This document shows positions 1 through 7,852 of a stretch of DNA of 64,000 bases, piece by piece (position 1 is the stretch's first letter; every line of letters starts with the position of its first letter). Both the position numbers and the translations under genes were made by a program. The DNA lies in contig JAGBZO010000020.1 of NCBI GenBank assembly GCA_017628205.1, forward strand, positions 1 to 64,000, given 5' to 3'. The notes below the pieces were generated by a model that did no database searches, was not told where the DNA came from, and saw only the letters and a list, made by a program, of their open reading frames with translations. Origin of the DNA: Duodenibacillus sp. GTDB taxonomy: Bacteria; Pseudomonadota; Gammaproteobacteria; Burkholderiales; Burkholderiaceae_F.

Positions 1-16
1 ATTGAGCTACACCCGC
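1..16 (-). tRNA. tRNA-Gly, 5' end only (cut by window edge)
   Basis: Read on the minus strand, the 16 bases from 16 down to 1 form a 7-nt acceptor strand (GCGGGTG), then TA and the start of a D-arm (GCTC AAT). This matches the beginning of bacterial tRNA-Gly. It lies 81 nt downstream of tRNA-Tyr on the same strand, as in the common Tyr-Gly-Thr-tuf cluster. The anticodon is outside the window, so the glycine assignment rests on the 5' end and the context. Confidence 0.7.
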
Positions 17-97
17 CCGTCTTATAACTGCAATTCGGAACCTGACTACCTCACTGCAATTTTTTCATAACGCTCGCTCTGTCGAGCAAGAGTCGCT

Positions 98-183
98 TGG
101 TGGAGAGGGATGGATTCGAACCATCGTAGGCGTAAGCCAACAGATTTACAGTCTGCCCCCTTTAGCCACTCGGGCACCCCTCC
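98..183 (-). tRNA. tRNA-Tyr (anticodon GTA)
   Basis: The minus strand folds as an 86-nt class II tRNA with a long variable arm. The acceptor strands GGAGGGG and CCTCTCC pair with one G-U. The anticodon stem-loop CAGAC-TGTAAAT-CTG carries GTA, the T-arm has TTCGAAT, and the CCA tail is encoded at 98-100. A sigma70-type promoter sits just upstream (198-226). It is probably co-transcribed with the tRNA-Gly beyond the left edge. Confidence 0.97.
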
Positions 184-197
184 GTAGCGAGTTGTAG

Positions 198-226
198 ATT
201 ATGCCGAGATAAAGAAACTTTGTCAA
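198..226 (-). promoter_or_regulatory. sigma70-type promoter of the tRNA-Tyr/Gly unit
   Basis: On the minus strand a perfect -35 (TTGACA, 221-226) and a 5/6 -10 (CATAAT, 198-203) are separated by 17 bp. Initiation would fall near position 190, a few bases before the tRNA 5' end at 183. Confidence 0.75.
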
Positions 227-333
227 GTCTCTTTCAGCTGAACGTGTATTTAAACACTGCTTGACTCGTCTTGCCGAACAAGTCGACAAGCGCTCGACTA
301 AAAGCTACAACCACTCATCAATCGAGTGGGCGC

Positions 334-363
334 ATTATATACACATTTTTCAAGGAATGCCAA
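334..363 (-). promoter_or_regulatory. possible second upstream promoter for the tRNA unit
   Basis: On the minus strand TTGGCA (358-363) and a perfect TATAAT (334-339) are 18 bp apart, followed by a GC-rich discriminator (GCGCC) as in stable-RNA promoters. It overlaps the 3' end of the 350-706 gene and points toward the tRNAs. It would add a leader of about 145 nt before tRNA-Tyr. Confidence 0.4.
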
Positions 364-706
364 GACCCAATTGCAATACGACGCCGACAAACAAACAGAC
401 CCAGCCGACACGCCCCACCTGCTCGGCCCAAGGAAAGACATCGTACAAATGGTCCGTTTCCATCCGATACCACCGTTCGTCGGGACGCACCGCTTTGGCG
501 ATGACCCGAGGGACATTCAGATAAAAACGAATCAAAATCAAAAACATCCCCAAATTTCCCAGCGCCCCCGCGTATGCCTTGTCCACAACATCGCTCGCGG
601 CAGCCGCAATGGAAGCGGCCGTCCCGAAAAATGCCAATGCGTGCGCGTAGCGCATTTCCTTCCCGCCTTTTTGTGCACGTAGTTTTTCGAGTTCTTTTTT
701 ATTCAT
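350..706 (-). CDS. small membrane protein of unknown function
   Basis: The 118-residue protein starts with a lysine-rich cytoplasmic N-terminus, followed by about three hydrophobic segments (roughly residues 19-42, 47-66 and 97-116). A charged stretch lies between the second and third. I do not recognise the family. The ATG at 706 is preceded by GGGAGAG and AGGG, a usable ribosome binding site. The gene is transcribed toward the tRNA cluster and diverges from the TSUP gene. The overlapping plus-strand frame at 326-682 has no membrane-protein or other recognisable character, so the minus-strand reading is preferred. Confidence 0.6.
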   Translation of the reverse strand: MNKKELEKLRAQKGGKEMRYAHALAFFGTAASIAAAASDVVDKAYAGALGNLGMFLILIRFYLNVPRVIAKAVRPDERWYRMETDHLYDVFPWAEQVGRVGWVCLFVGVVLQLGLGIP

Positions 707-831
707 CCCTAATCACTCTCCCTCGTTGGGCCCTATCATTTGACTGTACTCGTTTTTTTCTTGTGTCGCTTAGTTTTTTATAATTTTTCACCTCTGTGAC
801 ATCCGGCTAAACCATCCAACGGCAGTCTTTT

Positions 832-1598
832 ATGGACCTAACACTCTCCGTTTTCATTATTTGCGCTTTGTGCTTTTTCTTTGCCGGTTTTATCGACTCT
901 ATCGCCGGAGGGGGCGGCCTCATCACGTTGCCGTCTCTTCTATTATGCGGCGTCCCCGCCCACTACGCGCTCGGTACGGGCAAGCTTGCAGGAGGTCTCG
1001 GTTCCATCACAGCCCTCGTCACGTTTTGGCGCGGAAAACTGATCGATCGACGCGTCGCCCCGATCGGGTTCGTCTCCTCGTTTCTCGGCGCAGTAGCGGG
1101 ATCCTGGTTGGCGCTTCAAATCGAATCGTCGCAAATGGAACGCATCTTGATCTTTATGCTTCCTATCGGGCTGATGCTCTCACTGCTGTGCGGCGGCATC
1201 AAACTTGAAGACACCCCCGTCTCAACGCGTTTTTTACTTTTGAAGGTCAGTATGATCGGTTTGATCGTCGGGCTTTACGATGGATTTTTCGGCCCTGGCG
1301 CGGGAAGTTTCTTCTTATTGGGTTTACATCTGACACTCAAATGGGACTGGTCAAATCGTCCGCCAACGCCAAAGTATTCAATATTGCATCCAACCTCGGA
1401 TCGGTTTGCACGTTTGCCTCGGGCGGGACCGTGCTTTACGCCTTGGCGTTGCCCTGCGCCGTCGCCAGCATTCTTGGCAACCGATTGGGGGCGAAATACG
1501 CCATGCGGGTCGGCCCCCGTTTCGTTCGGAACATTCTTTATTTCGTTCTGACGCTCTTGATGTGTTCCCTACTTTTCCGTACGTTCTGCCTTAACTGA
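832..1598 (+). pseudogene. TSUP (TauE/SafE) family permease, interrupted by a -1 frameshift
   Basis: This would be an integral membrane anion or sulfonate-type permease of the TSUP family. The N-terminal two thirds (832 to about 1341) carry the family glycine-rich first helix (DSIAGGGGLITLPSLL) and the second-half repeat (DGFFGPGAGSFFLLG). The frame then departs after LTLK at 1339-1341. The next frame (1341-1598) continues the family exactly with MGLVKSSANAKVFNIASN to a C-terminal helix. One extra A in the run at 1339-1341 would restore a single protein of about 255 residues. As given, the first frame reads on to a stop at 1551 with an unrelated tail. The 3' end overlaps the convergent hydrolase gene by 8 nt. 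It could be a real null allele or a homopolymer sequencing error. Confidence 0.85.
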
Positions 1599-2520
1599 GA
1601 ACCTCTTCGGCAACCCAATCGGAAATCACCTTGCTGACCTCCGCAGGGCACTCCGTCATCGGCCAATGCGCGCACGTCACCGTTCGCATGCGCGCATTCG
1701 GAAGTTTTGCAACCCATTCGGCCATGGCGACGTCGTCCGTAAAAGTACCGGAAGAAGAACCGATGACCAAGGTAGGAACCGACAACAGCTCGGGCGCCGG
1801 AGACGGTCGTGCAACCTCCAAGAGATCTCTCGAGTACGTCGCCAAATGGATATATTGCAAATCCGCCTTCGTAGACGAGTATTCCTCGATAAACTCTTCC
1901 AACTCCTTGCCGCCCTTTTCGATTTTATCGCGGGCTCGCGCGTCCATAGCGCGCAGATCCTGAGGAGCGAGACGTCGTATGAATCCCAAACGATTCAAGC
2001 GTCGCGTGACGGACTCGACCACACGAACCACCGGCATGAGCTTTCGCTTGTCCAGCGCTTTCTGCGTCAAGGCTTCTTCGATCAAAGGATCCAACAGCCC
2101 CAACGCACGAACGCGTTCCGAATTGTGTGCGGTATAGTGCATGGCCACTTGAGCGCCCAAGCTATGTCCGATGACAACGGCCCGCTCAACGCCAAACGCA
2201 TCCAACACGGCGTTAAGATCATCGCTCCAGTCTTCGAGACGTGTCTTTTGTCTACACACGCTCGCCGCATGACCGCGCAAGTCCATGCGAATGATGTCCC
2301 AATCCTGACGAAGATCCGTCGTCTCGACAAACTCTTCCCAGCGGCTGCCGTTACTTGCTACCCCGTGGAGCAACACAACCGTTCCTTTGGCCGTGTCGGC
2401 GACGGATCGAAGTCGAGAACAATGCAACGACACGTCCCCTCTGGCAACGCGCACGCGCTCCTCTCCGGGCAACAACTTATAAACCAAGTCTTGACTCTCA
2501 AAGTCTCGATACTTCGTCAT
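1591..2520 (-). CDS. alpha/beta hydrolase
   Basis: A 309-residue cytoplasmic hydrolase of the alpha/beta fold; the substrate cannot be deduced. The oxyanion-hole motif LLHGVASNGSRW lies near residue 50, the nucleophile elbow GHSLGAQ near residue 118, and a late histidine in CAHWPM near residue 284 fits the catalytic His. A likely acid (D) lies in GTFTDD. There is no signal peptide. The ATG at 2520 is preceded by GGAAAG. It lies 49 nt downstream of the degenerate sigma54-type regulator on the same strand, so the two may be co-transcribed. Its end overlaps the convergent TSUP gene by 8 nt. Confidence 0.85.
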   Translation of the reverse strand: MTKYRDFESQDLVYKLLPGEERVRVARGDVSLHCSRLRSVADTAKGTVVLLHGVASNGSRWEEFVETTDLRQDWDIIRMDLRGHAASVCRQKTRLEDWSDDLNAVLDAFGVERAVVIGHSLGAQVAMHYTAHNSERVRALGLLDPLIEEALTQKALDKRKLMPVVRVVESVTRRLNRLGFIRRLAPQDLRAMDARARDKIEKGGKELEEFIEEYSSTKADLQYIHLATYSRDLLEVARPSPAPELLSVPTLVIGSSSGTFTDDVAMAEWVAKLPNARMRTVTCAHWPMTECPAEVSKVISDWVAEEVLS

Positions 2521-2569
2521 CGCTTATCTTTCCAAACAAATTATTTTTTGAATGACGGTTTTGACGGAC

Positions 2570-3883
2570 TTATTCCTTCGGCTCGTTCGTGCCAACCGGC
2601 TTGATCGAAGAAGCCAATCTGTATAGGGTTCGTTCCGACATCCCCAGACGTTTGGCCAAATCCGCCCGACTCCCCGGAAACACCTGCAGCGCCCAACCGA
2701 TATACAAATCTTTCATCTGATCGAGCGGCAATATTGGGGCCCCCGGCATAAAAATCGACTGCCGAGCCGTTTCCGCATTGTCCAAGGACCCCAAAACTTC
2801 CGCCAATTCGATGACATCGGACGAGACGCGTTGGGCCAACTCCGCGACATACTCGCTCAACTCGCTGACATTACCCAACCAATCCCGTTGTTTGAGTTCT
2901 TCTACGGCTTTCTCGCTGAAGCGTTTGGACGGCACATTCAGTCGGGCAAACGTTTGCGCCAACGATTCGACATCTTCCGGACGCGAACGCAAGGGTGGTA
3001 TTTGGATCGTGACTTCGGAAATCAGACGGGCAAATTCGGGAAGAATTTTCTTGGCTTGCACAAGCGTCGAAATGGCGTGCTCACTGGAAGCAATCACACG
3101 GAACGAGGCGACGACGGGCTCTTGCGCTCCAATCGGCCAAAACAGTCCGTTTCGCAAAACTTCGACGAGCTTTTCCTGAATTGCCAGCGACAGGTTGGCG
3201 ACTTCGTGAATGAACAACGTGCCGCCACGAGCCTGAGCCAGCAACCCCGGACGAACCTTACTGCCGTCGGAGTTGAGCGCGCGCCCAAACAACGCCGTTT
3301 CCGCCGTAGCCGCGGACAACGCTTTGCCAACCAAGACGACGAACGATCTGGAGGCCCGAGTGCCATTCTCATGAAGCGCCCGCGCATAATTTTCTTTACC
3401 CAAACCGCGCTCACCGTATAAAAAAACGGAAACGGCATTGCCTGCAACGCTTTGCAACTCCGACAAAACACGCTGATGCTCCCGCGAGGTTCCGACGAGA
3501 GCGGTCGTCATAGTAGCGCTGCGTTTGGCTTGTTCCACCGCAAATCGCTCAAGCCAGAACTTGATTGTTCCGTCCGACGCAAAGACGGGATTGATCTGAA
3601 CGTGGACATGTTGCACCGCCACGTTTGTATACAGGGTTTGCGTGCAACTGGCAGGACAACTACGTGCAACCGCCGCTTGCAATGGGCAATCCAGCCCCAT
3701 CGACATGCAGCTTTTGGATCGATGCAACGTTTCCCAGCATCTTCTTCCCTCGAATGCCAATGCGCCGAATACTTGTGTGAACGCCTTGTTGACAGCGGCG
3801 ACCGTCATATCCTCAGGCCGAATCAATATTGCCGGCTCGCTGAGAGCGTTGAGCATGCAAGCTAGTTCCGAAGTTACCGCCAT
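2570..3883 (-). CDS. degenerate NtrC-family regulator: PAS - AAA+ (no GAFTGA) - Fis-type HTH
   Basis: A 437-residue transcription factor built like a bacterial enhancer-binding protein. The N-terminal PAS-like region (about residues 5-110) holds a cysteine cluster: CWETLH, SCM, DCPL, SCPASC. The AAA+ domain keeps Walker A (GERGLGKE), but Walker B reads GGTLFIHE, with His for the usual Asp. The GAFTGA sigma54-contact loop is absent, replaced by an ALNSDGSK stretch. The usual ATNRDL sensor is ASSEHAI. A Fis-type helix-turn-helix (RADLAKRLGMSERTLYR) closes the protein. Family knowledge says loss of GAFTGA prevents sigma54 activation, as in TyrR, so it probably acts at sigma70 promoters. It diverges from the cyd operon across a perfect palindrome. 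A GTG at 3925 is an alternative start with a GAG-type site, but it lies inside another palindrome. Confidence 0.85.
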   Translation of the reverse strand: MAVTSELACMLNALSEPAILIRPEDMTVAAVNKAFTQVFGALAFEGRRCWETLHRSKSCMSMGLDCPLQAAVARSCPASCTQTLYTNVAVQHVHVQINPVFASDGTIKFWLERFAVEQAKRSATMTTALVGTSREHQRVLSELQSVAGNAVSVFLYGERGLGKENYARALHENGTRASRSFVVLVGKALSAATAETALFGRALNSDGSKVRPGLLAQARGGTLFIHEVANLSLAIQEKLVEVLRNGLFWPIGAQEPVVASFRVIASSEHAISTLVQAKKILPEFARLISEVTIQIPPLRSRPEDVESLAQTFARLNVPSKRFSEKAVEELKQRDWLGNVSELSEYVAELAQRVSSDVIELAEVLGSLDNAETARQSIFMPGAPILPLDQMKDLYIGWALQVFPGSRADLAKRLGMSERTLYRLASSIKPVGTNEPKE

Positions 3884-3911
3884 GTTTGGAAAATATATCT
3901 TTTTATTATTC

Positions 3912-3924
3912 TGCCATTTTGGCA
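3912..3924. repeat. 13-bp perfect palindrome (TGCCA TTT TGGCA)
   Basis: TGCCATTTTGGCA overlaps the alternative GTG start (3923-3925) of the PAS/AAA+ regulator. If translation begins at the ATG at 3883, it would lie in the 5' leader as an operator or RNA hairpin. Confidence 0.4.
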
Positions 3925-3950
3925 CTTTTTCTCGTTACCCGCACAATTAA

Positions 3951-3978
3951 TGACAAAAAACTGACAAATTTGTCAGTT
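3951..3978. promoter_or_regulatory. candidate operator: 20-bp perfect palindrome plus an extra half-site
   Basis: Positions 3959-3978 are a perfect 20-bp inverted repeat centred on AAATTT, with core CTGACAAATTTGTCAG. A further TGACAAA half-site at 3951 lies 11 bp (one helical turn) before the one in the palindrome. The element sits in the divergent gap, about 75 bp from the regulator ATG and about 110 bp from cydP. The spacing fits a dimer plus co-operative binding. The binding protein is inferred to be the adjacent HTH regulator. Confidence 0.6.
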
Positions 3979-4090
3979 CTCATCGAAATCTTTACCCATT
4001 CGACCAAAAATCTAGCGCTTTAGTCGTGTTTTCGGCCTTATTCCCTCCTAAGATAGAGTGAGATTTTTCCATTTTTCAAGGATATAGGCC

Positions 4091-4294
4091 GTGAGCATCT
4101 CTTCCTCTCAAAAATCCCGACCTCGTTTGATTGCGGAAATTGCGATTGTTTTGTGTTGCAAGCTCGCCTTTATTTTTGGCCTTTGGTACTTCTTCTTTAA
4201 TTCCGAAAAGCGTATCGAGCAGACGCCCGAGAACATTGCGGCTGGCATTCTCGACCGTGCGCCCGTTTCGCCCAAACAATCAGTCAATCAATAA
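4091..4294 (+). CDS. cydP: cytochrome bd oxidase putative small subunit CydP
   Basis: A 67-residue single-pass membrane protein encoded directly upstream of cydA. It has a short polar N-terminus, the motif RPRLIAEIAIVL and one hydrophobic helix ending LWYFFF, then a charged tail. This matches the small CydP proteins found in front of proteobacterial cydAB. The GTG start at 4091 is supported by AAGGAT at 4078-4083. The stop is 15 nt before cydA, so it is the first gene of the operon. Its biochemical role is not settled; association with the oxidase is inferred from conserved position. Confidence 0.8.
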   Translation: MSISSSQKSRPRLIAEIAIVLCCKLAFIFGLWYFFFNSEKRIEQTPENIAAGILDRAPVSPKQSVNQ

Positions 4295-4309
4295 TAAAAG
4301 GAGACATCA

Positions 4310-5863
4310 ATGATTTCGTCCGAACTCGTTGATTTATCGCGCCTGCAATTCGCGTTGACCTCCATGTACCACTTTTTGTTCGTCCCGCTCACGCTGGGGC
4401 TTTCGTTCTTGTTGGTCATCATGGAATCCTGCTACGTTGTCACCGGCCGTCAAGTCTATAAGGACATGACGCGCTTCTGGGGCAAACTCTTCGGTATCAA
4501 CTTCGCCCTTGGCGTTGCAACCGGCATCACGATGGAATTCCAGTTCGGCACGAACTGGGCCTACTACTCCCATTACGTAGGCGATATTTTCGGTGCGCCT
4601 TTGGCCATTGAAGGCTTGATGGCCTTCTTCCTCGAATCGACCTTTATCGGTTTGTTCTTCTTCGGCTGGAATCGCCTCTCCAAGGGCGGTCACTTGGCCG
4701 CCACGTTCTTGATGGCCTTGGGTTCCAACCTTTCCGCATTGTGGATTTTGATCGCCAACGCTTGGATGCAATATCCGATCGGCAGCGAATTCAATTTCGA
4801 AACGATGCGAATGGAAATGACCAACTTCTGGGAAATCGTTTCCAGCCCCTGGGCGCAAGCCAAGTTCATGCACACGATTAACGCCGGCTACATGACTGGC
4901 GCCATGTTCGTCGTTGCGTTGTCCGCTTGGTATCTGTTGAAGGGTCGTGATATCGAATTCGCCAAGCGCTCTTTGCGCATCGGCGCCATCTTCGGTTTCA
5001 TCGCATCCATCCTCACCATGCACATGGGTGACGAATCCGCTTACTTGGTTACTCAGAACCAGCCCTCCAAGGTTGCCGCCATGGAAGCCATGTGGGAGAC
5101 CCATGAAGCCCCCGCTCCGTTGGCTCTCGTCGCTCTTCCCAACGAAGAAGCCCGCAAGAACGACTTTGAAATCAGCGTTCCCTGGTTGTTCGGCCTGATG
5201 GGCACCCGCAGCCTGTCCGAAGAAATCCCCGGTATCAACGATCTGGTCGCCAAAGCTGAAACGCGCATCAAGAACGGTGTAGCCGCCGTCACGACGTTGG
5301 AAAGCCTGCGCAAGGATCCCACCAACCAGACGCTGCGCGATCAGTTTAACGCTCTCAAGGACGATCTCGGCTACGGCCTCTTGCTCAAGAAGTACAACGC
5401 CGACGTCGCCAAGGCCACTCCGGAACAGATCCGTGAAGCCGCTATGAACACCGTACCCTCCGTGGCCCCGATGTTCTGGTCCTTCCGCGTCATGGTCGGT
5501 TGCGGCATCGGCGCTTTGACGATCTTCTTGCTCGGCGCTTACTTCGCCATGAAGGGCACGCTCGTTGCAAAGAAGACGTATTTGAAGCTTGCCGTCCTTG
5601 CTCTTCCGTTGCCCTGGATCGCTTGCGAAGTGGGTTGGTTCGTTGCCGAATACGGTCGTCAACCCTGGACCATTTATGAAGTACTTCCCGTCGATCTGTC
5701 GGTATCGACGCTCTCTGCGGGCGACGTTCTCGGCTCCATCATTGGCTTTGTCGTGCTCTACTCCGCTTTGCTCGTTGTTGAAATGTACCTGATGATTCGT
5801 TACGCCAAGTTGGGCCCGAGCTCCTTAGGCACCGGTCGTTACCACTTCGAACGCCAGGCTTAA
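4310..5863 (+). CDS. cydA: cytochrome bd ubiquinol oxidase subunit I
   Basis: Catalytic subunit of the high-affinity quinol oxidase in the inner membrane. It oxidises quinol and reduces O2 to water without pumping protons. The 517-residue length is that of the long Q-loop (E. coli-type) form. Visible heme ligands are His21 ([13 protein letters not shown]), His188 ([12 protein letters not shown]) and Met395 (SFRVMVGCG). Glu101 and Glu109 in [10 protein letters not shown] correspond to the family's proton/heme-d glutamates. The insertion around residues 295-385 is the extended Q-loop. The ribosome binding site AAAAGGAGA precedes ATG 4310. cydB follows immediately. Confidence 0.98.
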   Translation: MISSELVDLSRLQFALTSMYHFLFVPLTLGLSFLLVIMESCYVVTGRQVYKDMTRFWGKLFGINFALGVATGITMEFQFGTNWAYYSHYVGDIFGAPLAIEGLMAFFLESTFIGLFFFGWNRLSKGGHLAATFLMALGSNLSALWILIANAWMQYPIGSEFNFETMRMEMTNFWEIVSSPWAQAKFMHTINAGYMTGAMFVVALSAWYLLKGRDIEFAKRSLRIGAIFGFIASILTMHMGDESAYLVTQNQPSKVAAMEAMWETHEAPAPLALVALPNEEARKNDFEISVPWLFGLMGTRSLSEEIPGINDLVAKAETRIKNGVAAVTTLESLRKDPTNQTLRDQFNALKDDLGYGLLLKKYNADVAKATPEQIREAAMNTVPSVAPMFWSFRVMVGCGIGALTIFLLGAYFAMKGTLVAKKTYLKLAVLALPLPWIACEVGWFVAEYGRQPWTIYEVLPVDLSVSTLSAGDVLGSIIGFVVLYSALLVVEMYLMIRYAKLGPSSLGTGRYHFERQA

Positions 5864-5884
5864 TTGGATGAAGGAACTATCACT

Positions 5885-7024
5885 ATGATCGATTATGAAA
5901 TCCTCAAAGTCATTTGGTGGCTGTTTATCGGCGTCCTGTTAGTCGGCTTCGCCGTCATGGACGGTCAAGACATGGGCGTCGGCACGCTCCTGCCCTTCCT
6001 CGGCAAGACCGATACCGATCGCCGTTGCATGATTAACTCCGTTGCTCCGCACTGGGACGGCAACCAAGTTTGGTTGCTCACGGGCGGCGGTGCCATGTTC
6101 GCAGCATGGCCCCTGATGTATGCAACCGCCTTCTCCGGCTTCTACTGGGCTATGTTCATCGTGCTGGTCGCTTTGATCTTCCGCCCCGTCGGTTTCGACT
6201 TCCGCGGCAAGGTACACAACACGCAGTGGAAGAACACCTGGGATTGGCTGTTGTTCATCGGTTCCGCCGTTCCGCCGATCATCTTCGGCGTGGCTTTCGG
6301 CAACCTCCTGCAGGGCGTTCCCTTCCACTTCAACGATGTATTGCGTCCGATCTATACCGGTAGCTTCTTCGGCTTGCTCAACCCGTTCGGTCTGCTCTGC
6401 GGCGTGCTCTCGCTTGTCATGATCGTCTACCACGGCGCCAACTACCTGGTGTTGCGTACGGAAGGTGATTTGCAAGGTCGTGCCGTCGCCGTGTCTGCCG
6501 TATCCGGTGTTTTGACCGCCGTCCTGTTCGTCTTGGGTGGTGTTTGGACCTACTTTGGTATCGACGGCATGGTCGTCACCGGCGGCTTGGATCCCGCCGG
6601 CCCCGCCAACCCGATGCTCAAGACCGTTGAACTCGCTTCCGGCGCCTGGTTCTCCAACTACGCCTCTTATCCGGTTCTTTGGATCGTTCCCGCACTCGGT
6701 ATCGTCGCCTCGCTGGTCGGCGTTGTCTTGATCCGTCAACTCAAGGCTGGCTTGGCCATCGTTTGCTCCGGCGCGTCGTTGCTCTCGATCATCCTGACTC
6801 CGTTGGTGTCCATGTTCCCGTTCATCCTGCCGAGCTCTTCCGACGCTCGCTCCAGCTTGACGATTTGGGACTGCACCAGCTCTCAGCTGACGTTGGAAGT
6901 CATGCTCTTCGTGACGCTGATCTTCCTCCCGATCGTATTGGTCTACACCGGTTGGGCTTATCGCACGATGTCCGGCAAGCTCAATGCCGAATACATCCGC
7001 AAGAACGACCATCAGCTCTATTAA
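5885..7024 (+). CDS. cydB: cytochrome bd ubiquinol oxidase subunit II
   Basis: Partner membrane subunit of CydA, 379 residues with about eight helices. The N-terminal signature WWLFIGVLLVGFAVMDGQD and the following MGVGTLLPFLG are typical of CydB. The ATG at 5885 is chosen because it begins the conserved MIDYEILKVIWW and is preceded by AAGGAAC. The upstream TTG at 5864, immediately after the cydA stop, would only add seven non-conserved residues. A hairpin separates it from cydX. Confidence 0.97.
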   Translation: MIDYEILKVIWWLFIGVLLVGFAVMDGQDMGVGTLLPFLGKTDTDRRCMINSVAPHWDGNQVWLLTGGGAMFAAWPLMYATAFSGFYWAMFIVLVALIFRPVGFDFRGKVHNTQWKNTWDWLLFIGSAVPPIIFGVAFGNLLQGVPFHFNDVLRPIYTGSFFGLLNPFGLLCGVLSLVMIVYHGANYLVLRTEGDLQGRAVAVSAVSGVLTAVLFVLGGVWTYFGIDGMVVTGGLDPAGPANPMLKTVELASGAWFSNYASYPVLWIVPALGIVASLVGVVLIRQLKAGLAIVCSGASLLSIILTPLVSMFPFILPSSSDARSSLTIWDCTSSQLTLEVMLFVTLIFLPIVLVYTGWAYRTMSGKLNAEYIRKNDHQLY

Positions 7025-7038
7025 TCGCCGTCTAACCG

Positions 7039-7064
7039 TGCTCCGCCCGATTAAGGGCGGAGCA
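7039..7064 (+). repeat. intra-operon hairpin between cydB and cydX
   Basis: TGCTCCGCCC and GGGCGGAGCA form a perfect 10-bp stem with a 6-nt loop. It is followed by AAAAAGG, not a T-run, so it is not a normal intrinsic terminator. It lies just before the cydX ribosome binding site and may act as an mRNA stability or processing element. Confidence 0.55.
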
Positions 7065-7080
7065 TAAAAAGGAAAACAAA

Positions 7081-7182
7081 ATGATCTATTTTTACTGGAT
7101 GACCGGCTTGGGTTTGTCTCTGATGTTGCCTGTCGTTTTGTCGGCCTATTTGGATAACCGAGAAGCCGAAAATGAAAACTAA
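7081..7182 (+). CDS. cydX: cytochrome bd oxidase small subunit CydX
   Basis: A 33-residue single-pass membrane peptide (MIYFYWMTGLGLSL, then an acidic tail ending NEN). CydX stabilises the heme site of cytochrome bd-I; the aromatic N-terminus (YFYW), one helix and acidic C-terminus match the family. AAGGA lies 8 nt upstream of the ATG. Its last 11 nt overlap the start of ybgE, suggesting translational coupling. Confidence 0.9.
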   Translation: MIYFYWMTGLGLSLMLPVVLSAYLDNREAENEN

Positions 7183-7453
7183 TTCGAGTTTCCCTCGTAC
7201 GTTTGCTCGTGTCATCAGCATTTTGATGGCCGCTGCCGTTGTTGCGATCATTGTCCTTTACCCGAGAATGATCGCCAACACCGGCGCGGAGGTCCCTCAC
7301 GGATTTCTGGCCATCTTGATGATCGGAATGAGTTTCGCTTGGGTACACGGATTCGGTTTTATTCCGCATAACAGTGTATTGAAGCGAATTTTCACCCCGT
7401 ACGTCGCCTGGCCGATTCTCGCCATCGGCTTATGGGGCGTCTTTATTCGCTAA
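7172..7453 (+). CDS. ybgE: cyd operon protein YbgE
   Basis: A 93-residue membrane protein with about three helices. The motif WVHGFGFIPHNSVLKRIF is characteristic of YbgE, which follows cydX in many proteobacteria. The function is unknown, but it is regularly co-transcribed with cytochrome bd. It overlaps cydX by 11 nt, and the stop is 8 nt before the truncated-hemoglobin gene. Confidence 0.88.
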   Translation: MKTNSSFPRTFARVISILMAAAVVAIIVLYPRMIANTGAEVPHGFLAILMIGMSFAWVHGFGFIPHNSVLKRIFTPYVAWPILAIGLWGVFIR

Positions 7454-7460
7454 GTCAACT

Positions 7461-7841
7461 ATGCCTCAAGAGGCCTTATACGACCGATTGGGTCAACGAG
7501 AAGGGCTGACCAATCTTGTTGACACTTACTTGAAAATCTTGCAAACGGAGCCGTCGGTTGCCGAGTTGTACTCGCATTACCAGCGAGGCTTGGAGCATTA
7601 CAGAGCCCGAATGATCGAGTATTTGAGCGGTTATTTGGGCGGTCCGGCGCTCTACTTGCAGAATCATGGGCTGCCAATGCTGCGAGAGCAGCATCAGCGC
7701 ATGAAAATTGACGCACATATGCGTGATCTTTGGTATCACTGTATGGTGTTGGCATTGAACGCTTCGGTTGCGGATGCCGATCTGCGTCAAGAGTTGGAGG
7801 CTACCTTCTGGGCTATGGCCGACAGCCTGAAAAATACGTGA
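7461..7841 (+). CDS. group II truncated hemoglobin
   Basis: A 126-residue cytoplasmic globin of the 2-over-2 fold, expected to bind O2 or NO. The opening LYDRLGQREGLTNLVD, then YLGGPALYLQ, LREQHQRMKI (proximal His) and RDLWYHCM (the Trp G8 typical of groups II and III) identify the class. It starts 8 nt after ybgE and ends at a strong terminator, so it is the last gene of the cyd operon. That placement suggests a role in O2 delivery or in protecting the oxidase from NO; this is inference. Confidence 0.92.
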   Translation: MPQEALYDRLGQREGLTNLVDTYLKILQTEPSVAELYSHYQRGLEHYRARMIEYLSGYLGGPALYLQNHGLPMLREQHQRMKIDAHMRDLWYHCMVLALNASVADADLRQELEATFWAMADSLKNT

Positions 7842-7852
7842 CCATAACAAGA

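Noticed and set aside
3921-3936. TGGCAC as the -24 element of a sigma54 promoter near the degenerate regulator
   Set aside because: No TTGC-type -12 element at the required distance; the following bases are TTTTTCTCG.
4334-7369. Two long minus-strand frames opposite cydA and cydB (442 and 476 codons)
   Set aside because: Antisense shadows of highly conserved cydA/cydB, with no start context, domains or hydrophobic pattern.
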